NCBI RefSeq assembly: GCF_004363695.1
Contig: NZ_SNZC01000002.1
Span: forward strand, 434,001 to 498,000
DNA length: 64,000 nucleotides
Source: Flavobacterium cheniae
GTDB taxonomy: Bacteria; Bacteroidota; Bacteroidia; Flavobacteriales; Flavobacteriaceae
Reading direction: 5' to 3'
A program made the position numbers and the translations under genes. Each line of letters starts with the position of its first letter. Positions within the stretch are counted from its first letter, which is position 1. Below, piece by piece: positions 24,366 through 32,890 of this stretch. The notes beneath the pieces are model-generated. The model ran no database searches and was not told where the DNA came from. It saw only the letters and a list, made by a program, of their open reading frames with translations.

Positions 24366-25316
24366 TTATTGATAAATCTTACAAATCTTATCTACAATGG
24401 TTTGGGCAAGTTTTTGATGGCTTTCAAATGTCCAACCTGCAATATGTGGTGTTAACAAGACGTTTTCAGCTTGTAAAAGATATTCAAAAGCGGCAGGTTT
24501 TTCACCTTCAAACAAGGTTTCGAAAGATAGTTTTTCGTATTCTAAAACATCTAAACCAGCGCCTAAAATTTTTCCAGATTTTAAAGCTTGAACTAAATCT
24601 TCTGTTACAACTGAATTTCCTCTTGCCGTATTAATTAACCAAAATGGTTTTTTGAATTTATTTATGAAATCCGAATTAATCATTTTATCGGTTTCAGGTG
24701 TCCATGGCGTGTGTAAACTTAAAACATCTGCTCTTTCTTGAAGTTCGGATAATGCAACTTGAGTAGCATTTTCATTTCCCATATTCGGTAAAATATCATG
24801 ACATAAAACGGTTACATCAAATCCACGTAATTTTTTAGCGAATGATTTTCCCATGTTGCCATAACCAATAATTCCGATGGTTTTGCCTTCTAACTCATGT
24901 CCGCGATTGGCTTCACGCTTCCATTGACCCGATTTTACTTCGTTATTGGCTTTGTTTAGATTATTAAAAAGCGATAATAACATTCCGATAGCATGTTCGC
25001 CAACTGCATTTGCATTTCCTTCTGGAGCAGCAATTAAATGAATTCCTTTCGCTGTAGCGTAATCACAATCGATACTTTCTAAACCAGCACCAACGCGCGC
25101 GATGAATTGCAAATTTGTAGCTTTATCTAAAAACGTTTTATCAATTTTAAAACGACTTCTAATGACAATTCCGTGGTAGTTTTCAATTTTGGCTTCTACT
25201 TCTTGTTTGGATGAAGTAAAATCGGCTTCGTTATGAAAACCCGCTTGTTGCAATTGTTCCCAAAGTAACGGATGGTTACTATCGATATGAAGTATTTTGA
25301 TATTGGCTAAATTCAT
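24366..25316 (-). CDS. D-isomer-specific 2-hydroxyacid dehydrogenase
   Basis: A 316-residue cytoplasmic NAD-dependent dehydrogenase. The Rossmann motif is 'GKTIGIIGYGNMGKSFAKKL'. The catalytic residues are the Arg in 'LINTARGNSV', the Glu in the 'GLDVLEYEK' region, and the His in 'LLTPHIAGWT'. It resembles D-3-phosphoglycerate dehydrogenase (serine synthesis) but lacks the C-terminal ACT regulatory domain, so the substrate is uncertain; glyoxylate/hydroxypyruvate reductase activity is also possible. It has its own transcript, with 117 bases upstream of the TM2 operon. Confidence 0.85.
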   Translation of the reverse strand: MNLANIKILHIDSNHPLLWEQLQQAGFHNEADFTSSKQEVEAKIENYHGIVIRSRFKIDKTFLDKATNLQFIARVGAGLESIDCDYATAKGIHLIAAPEGNANAVGEHAIGMLLSLFNNLNKANNEVKSGQWKREANRGHELEGKTIGIIGYGNMGKSFAKKLRGFDVTVLCHDILPNMGNENATQVALSELQERADVLSLHTPWTPETDKMINSDFINKFKKPFWLINTARGNSVVTEDLVQALKSGKILGAGLDVLEYEKLSFETLFEGEKPAAFEYLLQAENVLLTPHIAGWTFESHQKLAQTIVDKICKIYQ

Positions 25317-25364
25317 GTTTTACAAATAAAATATAAAAGTACAAATAAAATGGAATCCAAAAAA

Positions 25365-25387
25365 AATGAGGCCATTTCGACCTCATT
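25365..25387 (-). terminator. Probable terminator after the EnvC-like gene
   Basis: A 7-bp stem (25365-25371 with 25381-25387) with an A-run to its left that gives a U-tract on the minus strand. It lies just beyond the end of the EnvC-like gene at 25394. Confidence 0.55.
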
Positions 25388-25393
25388 CTTATT

Positions 25394-26629
25394 TTATAAG
25401 TTTAACCAAGATTCTGGATTTAACGTTGTCGTATTTTGTAATACTAAAAACTTAATTACTGCACTTCCAGAAGAATCGGTGTGAATTTTTCCAATATTTT
25501 GTTTGATTGTTACCTTTTGACCTTTGCTCACACTAACAGAAGATAAATTCAAATAAACAGTAATAAAATCTCCATGCTGAATATAAACCGCTTTATTGTT
25601 TGCTGAAATTACCTGAACTTGCAACACTTCGCCACCAAAAACAGCTCTTGCCGAAGCACCTGGTTTTGTTGAAATTTCAACACCACTATTATGAATGGTC
25701 AAATTTTTATGAACTGGATGTGGTTGATCGCCATGTTTTAATGAAATATAACCATCAACTACTGGCCATGGTAACTTACCTCTATTCGCTTTGAAATTAT
25801 CTGAAACCACTTTACCTTCAGCAGATAAAACAAATTTTGTTGCGGCAGTTGTTCCTGCCTTTGGAGCAGTCGTTCCTGTTTTTGCAGCATTTCTCTTATT
25901 AGCTTCTGCAATTTCTGCGGCAATTAATTTTTTGATTTTTGCATCAATATCTTTTGCTTCTTTTTGCTTCTTACTAATTTCAGCCGATATTTTCTTTTTA
26001 TCTTTTTGAATTAATTTTGCTAAACGTTCTTGTTCTTGCTTTTCCTTTTCTAATTCTTGTTTTTCTTTTTCAGTTTGCGCTAAAACAACTTCTTTTTCTT
26101 TTTTACTTTCTGATAATCGTTTTTCAGCGACTACTAATTTATTTTGTTTATCCTTGATTTCTTCACCTTGCATTTTTCTAAATCCAGCATATTGTTTCAT
26201 ATATTGGATTCGCTTATAGGCTTGAAGAAAATTTTCTGCTGAAAGAATAAACATAATTCTGCTTTGCTCGTTTCGGCTTTTGTATGATTTTACAATCATT
26301 TTTTCATAATCTTCTTTCAATACTTTTAACTCTCTATTTAACTTGTTCATTTCTAACTGTGTTAAATAAATTTCGTCACTTAATAAACGGGTTTGCTTTG
26401 CCGTTGTATTGAGTAATTTTTGTCGCAATTGAATTAGTCCTTTTTGCTCACTAATTTGTTTTAAAACCGATTTTTCTTTCTTTTTTTCCGCTTCTAAACG
26501 CGATTTATTTTCTGAAATTTCTTTCAGAATTTGTGCTTTACGCTCTTCTAACTTTTGCTGTTCAGAAGGTTGAGCAAAACATAGTGTTGTGATGAAAAAG
26601 AAAAATAGGATTTTAATGAATTGGTTCAT
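25394..26629 (-). CDS. EnvC-like murein hydrolase activator with a degenerate LytM domain
   Basis: A 411-residue exported protein (signal peptide ending 'FCFAQ') with a long coiled coil (about 20-250, rich in K/E/Q) and a C-terminal LytM/M23-like domain (about 285-411). The zinc-binding residues of active M23 enzymes are missing: the position of HxxxD reads 'HNSGVEIS', 'YLNLSS' replaces the usual YAHLS, and the final HxH is replaced by 'VIKFLVL'. This fits EnvC/NlpD-type proteins that switch on amidases for cell-wall splitting rather than cut peptides. It is the last gene of the nucleotidyltransferase-TPR-DUF4292 string, 46 bases downstream. Confidence 0.85.
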   Translation of the reverse strand: MNQFIKILFFFFITTLCFAQPSEQQKLEERKAQILKEISENKSRLEAEKKKEKSVLKQISEQKGLIQLRQKLLNTTAKQTRLLSDEIYLTQLEMNKLNRELKVLKEDYEKMIVKSYKSRNEQSRIMFILSAENFLQAYKRIQYMKQYAGFRKMQGEEIKDKQNKLVVAEKRLSESKKEKEVVLAQTEKEKQELEKEKQEQERLAKLIQKDKKKISAEISKKQKEAKDIDAKIKKLIAAEIAEANKRNAAKTGTTAPKAGTTAATKFVLSAEGKVVSDNFKANRGKLPWPVVDGYISLKHGDQPHPVHKNLTIHNSGVEISTKPGASARAVFGGEVLQVQVISANNKAVYIQHGDFITVYLNLSSVSVSKGQKVTIKQNIGKIHTDSSGSAVIKFLVLQNTTTLNPESWLNL

Positions 26630-26645
26630 GCAATAAGGATTTTTA

Positions 26646-26653
26646 CAAAGGTA
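26646..26653 (-). promoter_or_regulatory. -7 box that may drive the EnvC-like gene separately
   Basis: On the minus strand 26653-26646 reads TACCTTTG, an exact TAnnTTTG match, 17 bases before the EnvC start. No good -33 TTG was found. An extra promoter here would let EnvC be expressed apart from the rest of the operon. Confidence 0.3.
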
Positions 26654-26675
26654 GTTTTTTTACTTAAATAAAAAA

Positions 26676-27440
26676 TTAATTGATTTCAACTGCGGTGTAA
26701 CCACTAGGTATTGAAAAAGGATAACTCAAATTTTCATTAAATGTTGTGTTCTTATACTCAATATCGATAGTCACTTTGTCTTTCTGTTCCGCTTTTATGT
26801 TGATTTCATTTGGTAAAAACATTCCTTTTTCTTCTTTGAACGAAGGATAACGAATTTCTAAACTACGATTTTGACTTGCTTGAGTTATCGTTTCTTTTTT
26901 TAATAAATAATTAGCGCCCTCAAAATAAAATTCTTTTGCAATATCTGAACCATTTGGCAACGACAACTTAAACATTTTCTCTACTACTTCAGAAACCCAT
27001 TTATCTTTTGTTAAATCGTCAATTGCTTTTCCAAGAAATAAATTCTGTACTTTTTGAAAATCCAAATCAGTTCCTAACCAATTGCTTAACATACTGAAAT
27101 CGCCTTCAAAATATGTGTTATTTATCTTTTCGTAATAGCTCACTTTTGTTGGAGTTATCATCGCTTTTGCCATTGGAATTCCTAAGAATTTAATATTAAT
27201 CCAAATGATTTCGTCTTTTTTAATTCGAATATCGGCATTCATAGAATGAGATTGTTTCTCATCTTCGTATTTAGCGTTTGCTCTGATATTTAAGGTGGTA
27301 AAATCGTGCTCGTTTTTATAATGACCTTTGATTACTTTTGAAACTTCTGTATTTTCATTTGCAGCAGCTGTAGTTACGGATTGCTTTGATTTACATCCGA
27401 TTAAAAAAACGATTAAAAAGGCTGATAGTATTGACTTCAT
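26676..27440 (-). CDS. DUF4292 family lipoprotein
   Basis: A 254-residue lipoprotein (MKSILSAFLIVFLIGC, Cys16). The body is a run of beta strands: 'FTTLNIRANAKYED', 'IIWINIKFLGIPMAKAMITP', 'YYEKINNTYFEGDFSMLSNWLG', and ends 'YPFSIPSGYTAVEI'. This matches DUF4292 of Bacteroidota, distantly like the LolA/LolB fold that carries lipoproteins or lipids. It directly abuts the TPR gene (27440/27441). Function is unknown; envelope lipid or lipoprotein transport is a reasonable guess. Confidence 0.85.
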   Translation of the reverse strand: MKSILSAFLIVFLIGCKSKQSVTTAAANENTEVSKVIKGHYKNEHDFTTLNIRANAKYEDEKQSHSMNADIRIKKDEIIWINIKFLGIPMAKAMITPTKVSYYEKINNTYFEGDFSMLSNWLGTDLDFQKVQNLFLGKAIDDLTKDKWVSEVVEKMFKLSLPNGSDIAKEFYFEGANYLLKKETITQASQNRSLEIRYPSFKEEKGMFLPNEINIKAEQKDKVTIDIEYKNTTFNENLSYPFSIPSGYTAVEIN

Positions 27441-28808
27441 TTATTTTTGTAATTGCTTTAATTTGTTGGTGTACACTTCTTTTTTAACCTTTTCATTCAA
27501 GTTTTCGCAACTGATAATTAATTGTTTGTAAAAATTAACATTGAAACGATTGTTGTAAATCCCAGATTCAGAAGGATTAAACTCAACTACAAAATCCAAG
27601 CCGTTTTCTAAAATGTTCTTTGCTTTTTTATATTCTTTAAGTTGATTGTATCCTAAACCTGCATAAAAATAAAACCCAACTTGTGTTGGAAATGACTCCA
27701 AATACTCTTCTGCTTTTTTACTAACCAACTGAAAATCTTGCTTTTGAATTAACACTTCTAAGTACAATTCCATAGCTTCAACGTCATCCGAATTCTTTTT
27801 GATTCCTTTATCAAAATATTTCGAAGCATTTTCTAAATCATTCTTTTTCCAGAAAAACTTAGCTACTTCTTTAGCTACATTAATTTCTCTATCGTTATCA
27901 AAATAAGGAATTGCTTTATCGATATCTTTTAAATACGTTGGATTTTTAACTGCAAAAATTAAAAACTCATTAAAAACGCGATGTTTAATTTTTAAATCCA
28001 TTCTATCGTTGTCCAAAACTTTAAACATAGATTTTGAAGCATTCGTGCCATCGTTATTATTCAAATGAAACTTCACCAAACTCACGTGAGCCCAATCGGA
28101 ATTTGGGATTTCTTTTTCCAATTGTTTTGCAACTTCAAAGGCTTTGTCTTCCTGATTGAAACTCGAGTATAAAACTATTAAGTCGATGTAATTCTGTTCG
28201 TCTTTAGGATTCTTTTTAATTGCTTCTTCTAATTGTTCTTTTTGTGGTTTTGTATAGGCATTTGATTCTTGAATCTTCAATTTATAGTATTCCATGGTGC
28301 TGGTCAACTTAGATTTCGATTCCATGTCTTTCAACAATTCTAACGCTTTTCCGTGTTGGTTGGTATTCATGTAAAGCGAAACCAAATCTTCTCTCATGTT
28401 ACCATCAAACTCAATTAATTTTTCTACAATCGGAATCGATTTTTGATAATCTTTAGTTTGATAATACACATCGTACAATCCGTTCCAATACCAACGTTGT
28501 TTGTTGTCTAACTCGACCGCTTTTTTGAAAGCACTTTCGGCATCAACATAATTTTTTAGGCTCAAATAATTTTTGCCTAATTCATATTGAAAAGAAGCAT
28601 TTTTTGAATCTTTTTCAATACATTTTTGAATCGCCACAATAGCTTTATCGTAATTTTCAATACCACGTTGTTTCACGGCTTCGTAAAAATTATTTTCCAA
28701 TTGGTCATCCACCAATGCAATCGCATCAGGATTTTCTTGCGCCAACAAGTGATTCCCAAAACTGAAAAGCAGGAATGTAAATAAAGCTATGTGTTTTTTC
28801 TTTATCAT
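27441..28808 (-). CDS. TPR repeat protein
   Basis: A 455-residue exported protein (signal peptide ending 'NHLLAQE'). TPR units run through most of its length: 'AIVAIQKCIEKDSKNASFQY', 'AESAFKKAVELDNKQRWYWN', 'ALELLKDMESKS' and 'ASKYFDKGIKKNSDD'. It lies with no gap between the nucleotidyltransferase gene upstream and DUF4292 downstream, a fixed string in Flavobacteriaceae. It is likely a periplasmic scaffold in the same envelope process. Confidence 0.8.
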   Translation of the reverse strand: MIKKKHIALFTFLLFSFGNHLLAQENPDAIALVDDQLENNFYEAVKQRGIENYDKAIVAIQKCIEKDSKNASFQYELGKNYLSLKNYVDAESAFKKAVELDNKQRWYWNGLYDVYYQTKDYQKSIPIVEKLIEFDGNMREDLVSLYMNTNQHGKALELLKDMESKSKLTSTMEYYKLKIQESNAYTKPQKEQLEEAIKKNPKDEQNYIDLIVLYSSFNQEDKAFEVAKQLEKEIPNSDWAHVSLVKFHLNNNDGTNASKSMFKVLDNDRMDLKIKHRVFNEFLIFAVKNPTYLKDIDKAIPYFDNDREINVAKEVAKFFWKKNDLENASKYFDKGIKKNSDDVEAMELYLEVLIQKQDFQLVSKKAEEYLESFPTQVGFYFYAGLGYNQLKEYKKAKNILENGLDFVVEFNPSESGIYNNRFNVNFYKQLIISCENLNEKVKKEVYTNKLKQLQK

Positions 28809-29819
28809 CTATTCTAAAACCGAATAATCTCCGATACTAATACTTGTAAAATTACCATCAAAACTCGCGTGATTTCCTATCATTGCATTGTCCAATTTGG
28901 CATTTTTGATATGAGCGTGTGTTTGAATCAAACTATTTTTTATGGTTGAATCAATTACGTGACATCCTTTTCCTAATGAAACATTTGGACCTACAGTAGC
29001 ATTAATCAACACCACATCTTCACCAATATAACATGGTGGAATAATAGTTGAATTTTCTAATTTCACATCATAATCAACTAAATGTTCGCCATCGTTATGT
29101 AAAAAACCTAACATTCTTGTGTTCGTTTCAACAGTAACGTCTTTATTTCCGCAATCCATCCATTCGTCGACTTTACCTGGTACAAATTTCATGCCTTTTG
29201 CCATCATTTGCTTAATACCATCGTTAATTTGGTATTCGCCACCATGGATAATGTTGTTATCTAATACCGATTGCAATTCGTTTTTCAACACGGCAACATC
29301 TTTGAAATAGTAAATTCCAATAACCGCTAAATCCGACACGAACTCTTTTGGTTTTTCTACCAATTCGATAATTTCTCCATTTGTATTTAAGTTCACAACA
29401 CCAAAAGCTTCTGGTTGGTCGACTTGTTTTACCCAAATAACGCTATCGGCTGAAGTATCCAAATCAAAATCAGCACGAATTAACGTATCAGCATAAGCAA
29501 TAACAGCTGGACCACTCAAAGAATCTTTGGCGCACATAATCGCGTGACCTGTTCCTAAGGCTTCGTTTTGATAATAAATAGTTCCTTTTGCACCTAATTT
29601 TTGAGCAATGGCAATTAAATCTTCTTCTACTTTTTTACCAAAACTCTCGTGAATAATAAACGCAACTTCGTCTATTTTCTGATTTAAAACTCCGGCAATA
29701 TCTTCTACTAATCTGTGAACGATTGGTTTTCCTGCTACAGGAATTAATGGTTTTGGAATAGTTAATGTATGTGGGCGAAGGCGTGAACCACGACCTGCCA
29801 TTGGTACGATTATTTTCAT
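28809..29819 (-). CDS. Sugar-1-phosphate nucleotidyltransferase
   Basis: A 336-residue cytoplasmic enzyme. It opens with the GT-A-like nucleotide motif 'VPMAGRGSRLRPHTLTIPKP' and shows 'EALGTGHAIMCA', 'YADTLIRAD' (metal Asp), 'VVNLNTNGEIIELVEKPKE' and 'DCGNKDV'. From about 245 it ends in left-handed beta-helix hexapeptide repeats ('IGEDVVLINATVGPNVSLG'). It joins a sugar-1-phosphate to a nucleoside triphosphate to make NDP-sugar for glycans. The sugar and nucleotide are not fixed by sequence; glucose-1-phosphate thymidylyl/uridylyl and GlmU/mannose types are all possible. It is the first gene of the string of four with nearly no gaps. Confidence 0.88.
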   Translation of the reverse strand: MKIIVPMAGRGSRLRPHTLTIPKPLIPVAGKPIVHRLVEDIAGVLNQKIDEVAFIIHESFGKKVEEDLIAIAQKLGAKGTIYYQNEALGTGHAIMCAKDSLSGPAVIAYADTLIRADFDLDTSADSVIWVKQVDQPEAFGVVNLNTNGEIIELVEKPKEFVSDLAVIGIYYFKDVAVLKNELQSVLDNNIIHGGEYQINDGIKQMMAKGMKFVPGKVDEWMDCGNKDVTVETNTRMLGFLHNDGEHLVDYDVKLENSTIIPPCYIGEDVVLINATVGPNVSLGKGCHVIDSTIKNSLIQTHAHIKNAKLDNAMIGNHASFDGNFTSISIGDYSVLE

Positions 29820-29836
29820 ATAGAATATGTTTAAAC

Positions 29837-29914
29837 TTCAAAATTCGTTGTTCAACATTGAATATTCAACATTTTTTGAACTTGGAATATTCAACTTGGA
29901 ATTTTGAATATTGA
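29837..29914. repeat. Left copy of a repeat flanking the four-helix-bundle gene
   Basis: A 78-base AT-rich element that begins 'ttcaaaattcgttg' and ends 'tggaattttgaatattga'. It is imperfectly palindromic (the ends pair) and nearly matches the copy at 30320-30395 in the same orientation. The two copies frame the gene at 29923-30285. Confidence 0.75.
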
Positions 29915-29922
29915 TTTATTAT

Positions 29923-30285
29923 TTACTTATTTTTATTTCTTGATGTTTCAATACTTTTTACAAAAATTGATATTAATTCATCATTTTCTTTAATTGCTGT
30001 ATCTATTTCAATCTCTTGTCCTAAATATAATTTTGCTCTAAAAATATTCTTTAAATTAGAATGTGTTTCTCTGAGTTCCTTTAAAACAACAGACATTTTG
30101 TGAATAAAATCATTTCTTGATTCTGCACTTTGTGCTTCACTATAATTCAAAGATGGTGCAGTTCCTGATCTAACAATTTGTCCCGACAAATGATTACCTG
30201 CTTTTGTTGTTTTTACGTTGTCAGTAATGTTAATGATTTGTACTGCAAAATCAATTAGTCTTTCGTGTAAATCAAATTTTTTCAT
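29923..30285 (-). CDS. Four-helix-bundle protein (rRNA intervening-sequence / Avd-like)
   Basis: A 120-residue protein of the small four-helix-bundle family (TIGR02436 type), first known as open frames in the intervening sequences of bacterial 23S rRNA and related to diversity-generating-retroelement Avd proteins. It shows 'FDLHERLIDFAVQIINIT', 'GNHLSGQIVRSGTAPSLNY', 'AESRNDFIHKMSVVLKELRE' and 'ELISIFVKSIET'. The role is unknown; such proteins may bind nucleic acid. It is inserted in an otherwise continuous envelope gene string, between dut and the nucleotidyltransferase, and is flanked by repeats, which suggests it arrived as a small mobile unit. Confidence 0.9.
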   Translation of the reverse strand: MKKFDLHERLIDFAVQIINITDNVKTTKAGNHLSGQIVRSGTAPSLNYSEAQSAESRNDFIHKMSVVLKELRETHSNLKNIFRAKLYLGQEIEIDTAIKENDELISIFVKSIETSRNKNK

Positions 30286-30319
30286 GGCTTATATAATTAT
30301 TTATGTTACTGTTTACTAT

Positions 30320-30395
30320 TTCAAAATTCGTTGTGCAACATTGAATATTCAACATTTTCAACAACGAATATTCAACTTGGAATTTTGAATGTTGA
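30320..30395. repeat. Right copy of the repeat flanking the four-helix-bundle gene
   Basis: A 76-base element nearly identical to 29837-29914 over its outer thirds, with a differing middle. It shares 'ttcaaaattcgttg', 'caacattgaatattcaac' and 'cttggaattttgaat'. Direct orientation, so recombination between copies would delete the gene cleanly. Confidence 0.75.
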
Positions 30396-30399
30396 AGTT

Positions 30400-30834
30400 T
30401 TACTTCACTCCCGTGCTTCCAAAACCACCTTCACCTCTTGAAGTTTCAGATAATTCGGTTACTTCAAGCCATTCAGCGCGTTCGTGTTTGGCGATGATTA
30501 ATTGGGCGATGCGTTCTCCATTTTCGATTACGAAATCTTCATTGGATAAATTTACTAAAATCACACCGATTTCTCCACGGTAATCAGCATCAACTGTTCC
30601 TGGTGAATTCAAAACAGTGATTCCTTTTTTGGCTGCTAAACCGCTTCTTGGACGCACTTGTGCTTCAAAACCGATTGGTAATTCAATGAAAAGTCCGGTT
30701 TTAACAATGGTTCTTTCTAATGATTTTAAGGTTATGGGTTCTGAAATATTCGCACGTAAATCCATTCCTGCTGAAGCGATGGTTTCATAGTTTGGTAACT
30801 CGTGATTTGATTTATTGATGATTTTAATTTGCAT
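30400..30834 (-). CDS. dut: dUTP diphosphatase
   Basis: A 144-residue trimeric enzyme that splits dUTP to dUMP and pyrophosphate, keeping uracil out of DNA and supplying dTMP synthesis. All five motifs are visible: 'SAGMDLRA', '[10 protein letters not shown]', '[14 protein letters not shown]', '[11 protein letters not shown]', and the C-terminal '[10 protein letters not shown]' phosphate-binding arm. The gene follows the flippase by 1 base, so both are in the same transcript. Confidence 0.97.
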   Translation of the reverse strand: MQIKIINKSNHELPNYETIASAGMDLRANISEPITLKSLERTIVKTGLFIELPIGFEAQVRPRSGLAAKKGITVLNSPGTVDADYRGEIGVILVNLSNEDFVIENGERIAQLIIAKHERAEWLEVTELSETSRGEGGFGSTGVK

Positions 30835-30835
30835 A

Positions 30836-32296
30836 TTATTTTCTTCTGATAATCGTTAAAATAGTTTCTTTTTCGTTTCGGTATACAAAGTAAGCAAAAA
30901 ACAAGATAGATGCAATTCCGAATACATAAGTTTCACGTAAAATGGGTACATAAAATGAAATTCCCGAAAGCACTATTGCCAATCCCAAATAAGTGAAAAT
31001 CGATTTCTTATCGTATGGAATTGGATATTTTTTTTGTCCCATGTAGTACGAAATGAACATCATAGTTCCGTAAGCCAAAATAGTAGCAATTGCAGAACCC
31101 ATGTAACTGATAATTGGAATTAAAAGTAGATTTAAAACTAAAGTTACAATAGCTCCAACAATAGAAATATAAGCGCCAATTCTGGTTTTGTCGATTAATT
31201 TGTACCAAACGGATAAATTGGTATAAATGCCTAAAAAGAAATTTGCTAAAACTATTAACGGCACAACATCCATCGCATCCCAATAAATATCTTTTGGCAC
31301 TAAAATTAATTTTAAAATATCAGCAAAAACGATAACACCTAAGCAAATAAACGAACCGAAAATGACAAAATATTTAGTAATCGTGGCGTAGGTTTGAGGC
31401 GCATTTTCATTTTTTGCGTGACTGAAGAAAAACGGTTCAATTCCTAAAGAATAAGCGGTTCGGAACAACACCATAAACATTCCGATTTTGTAACAAGCAG
31501 AATAGGCTCCAATATCTGCCATGTCGACTTTCATCCAATCTAATAAAATTTTGTCGAAATGTTCGTTGATGGCAAAGGCAATTCCTGCGACTAAAATAGG
31601 CAAACCGTATTGCATCATTTTCTTCCACAAATCAGCATCAAATTGCCATTTGATTTTGAAATAATCGGGTAAAACGAAAAGTAATGTGACTAAACTTGCA
31701 ATTAAATTTGCAACAAAAATGTACCCAATTTGAAAATCATCATGATAGATGGTTTGTAATAACGGATTTGATGATTCATTTGCTAAATCGGGTAAAAGAA
31801 TTAAAAAGAAAACGTTTAACAACAAATTGATTAATACGTTTGAAATCTTAATTACCGCATATTTTATCGGACGACCTTCAGCTCTAATTTTTGAAAACGG
31901 AATAATTGCCAAAGCATCTAAAGCTAAAATCCAAATAGTGAAAACAACATATTCCACATTGATTTCTGACCAAAGCGCTAAATCTTTTCGGAACAAAAGG
32001 AATAATGCTAAAAATCCTATTGTTGACCAAAATAGTGAAATAGTGGATGTAGATATTACTTTCCCTTTGTTTTCTTCAGAATTATAAAATCGGAAAAAAG
32101 CCGTTTCCATTCCGTAAGATAAGATTACGTTGAAGAAAACTAAATAGGAAAAAATAACGGAAACTTCACCCATTTTTTCTTTATCTGTAAGATAGTAGAC
32201 AAAAATTGGATTTAGAATGAAGCTGATAATTCTTGGCAAAACGGTTGCTATGCCATAAATTGCCGTTTGTTTAAAAAGACTTTTGTAAAGACTCAA
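30836..32296 (-). CDS. Polysaccharide flippase (Wzx/MATE-like)
   Basis: A 486-residue inner-membrane protein with about 12-14 membrane helices, beginning '[20 protein letters not shown]'. Family features are '[16 protein letters not shown]' and the C-terminal half '[20 protein letters not shown]'. Such proteins of the MOP superfamily flip lipid-linked sugars across the inner membrane for LPS O-antigen, capsule or other glycans. The substrate cannot be told. It is the first gene of the leftward string dut ... EnvC; the nearby nucleotidyltransferase supports a glycan role. Confidence 0.88.
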   Translation of the reverse strand: MSLYKSLFKQTAIYGIATVLPRIISFILNPIFVYYLTDKEKMGEVSVIFSYLVFFNVILSYGMETAFFRFYNSEENKGKVISTSTISLFWSTIGFLALFLLFRKDLALWSEINVEYVVFTIWILALDALAIIPFSKIRAEGRPIKYAVIKISNVLINLLLNVFFLILLPDLANESSNPLLQTIYHDDFQIGYIFVANLIASLVTLLFVLPDYFKIKWQFDADLWKKMMQYGLPILVAGIAFAINEHFDKILLDWMKVDMADIGAYSACYKIGMFMVLFRTAYSLGIEPFFFSHAKNENAPQTYATITKYFVIFGSFICLGVIVFADILKLILVPKDIYWDAMDVVPLIVLANFFLGIYTNLSVWYKLIDKTRIGAYISIVGAIVTLVLNLLLIPIISYMGSAIATILAYGTMMFISYYMGQKKYPIPYDKKSIFTYLGLAIVLSGISFYVPILRETYVFGIASILFFAYFVYRNEKETILTIIRRK

Positions 32297-32317
32297 TTTC
32301 CTTTGGTTTTAGAATAA

Positions 32318-32325
32318 CAAATGTA
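32318..32325 (-). promoter_or_regulatory. -7 box upstream of the flippase gene
   Basis: On the minus strand 32325-32318 reads TACATTTG (TAnnTTTG), 21 bases before the flippase start codon. No matching TTG upstream was seen. Confidence 0.35.
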
Positions 32326-32326
32326 A

Positions 32327-32782
32327 TTAATTCTTTGGTTTTGTCGAAGGATATTCTAACCCTGGTTTTTCTTTAACTACTTTAATAGTTTGACGAATTT
32401 CTTTTCCGTTTTTAAAAAAAATTAAAACGGCATCTTTTTCGGCTAAGGTTAAAGCATTTTTTGTACTGGCGTAAATTTTGGTATCATCACCTTCAAACTT
32501 TTGTTGATTGCCTTCGGTTTTTATTCTTGCAATAAAATGTAATGCATCTTGTTTTTCAAAAGGCGCTTCATGCCCTCTAAAAATTACTTTTTTTAGTTCA
32601 ATTCCTTCGCTTAATTCGGTTTTTAAATCAACGTAAAAATTGATACCGCTTCCACCACCTCGAACACCAGCAACCCAAGTTTCATAAGATGCCGATAAAT
32701 TGTTTTCTTGCACTATTGTTTCAGTTGTTTTACAAGAGATTAATGTTGTGGCAAAGAATATGGTTAAAATATACTGAATCAT
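32327..32782 (-). CDS. Lipoprotein of unknown function
   Basis: A 151-residue lipoprotein (MIQYILTIFFATTLISC, Cys17). The mature part begins 'KTTETIVQENNLSASYETWV', then 'AGVRGGGSGINFYVDL', and continues as beta strands ('IELKKVIFRGHEAPFEK', 'DAVLIFFKNGKEIRQTIKVV'). The Gly-rich 'VRGGGSG' patch is the only striking motif. I do not recognise a named family. It lies 30 bases upstream of the flippase on the same strand. Confidence 0.6.
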   Translation of the reverse strand: MIQYILTIFFATTLISCKTTETIVQENNLSASYETWVAGVRGGGSGINFYVDLKTELSEGIELKKVIFRGHEAPFEKQDALHFIARIKTEGNQQKFEGDDTKIYASTKNALTLAEKDAVLIFFKNGKEIRQTIKVVKEKPGLEYPSTKPKN

Positions 32783-32842
32783 AATAAATTTCGTTTTGAT
32801 AAAGTTACTGAATTTATTATTGCAAAAAACAATCCAAAAGCA

Positions 32843-32871
32843 TTGTTTAGCATAATATTTTAATACTTTCG
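32843..32871 (+). promoter_or_regulatory. Promoter of the prolyl oligopeptidase gene
   Basis: TTG at 32843-32845, 18 bases, then TACTTTCG at 32864-32871. This is the Bacteroidota -33/-7 arrangement with one mismatch in the -7 box. It lies 19 bases before the start codon. Confidence 0.5.
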
Positions 32872-32890
32872 TAATATTATTTGTAAGATT

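Noticed and set aside
29837..30395. CRISPR array
   Set aside because: Only two repeat copies, about 480 bases apart with a gene between them; not an array.
31749..32087. Rightward frame of 112 residues
   Set aside because: Opposite strand of the flippase gene; no family likeness.
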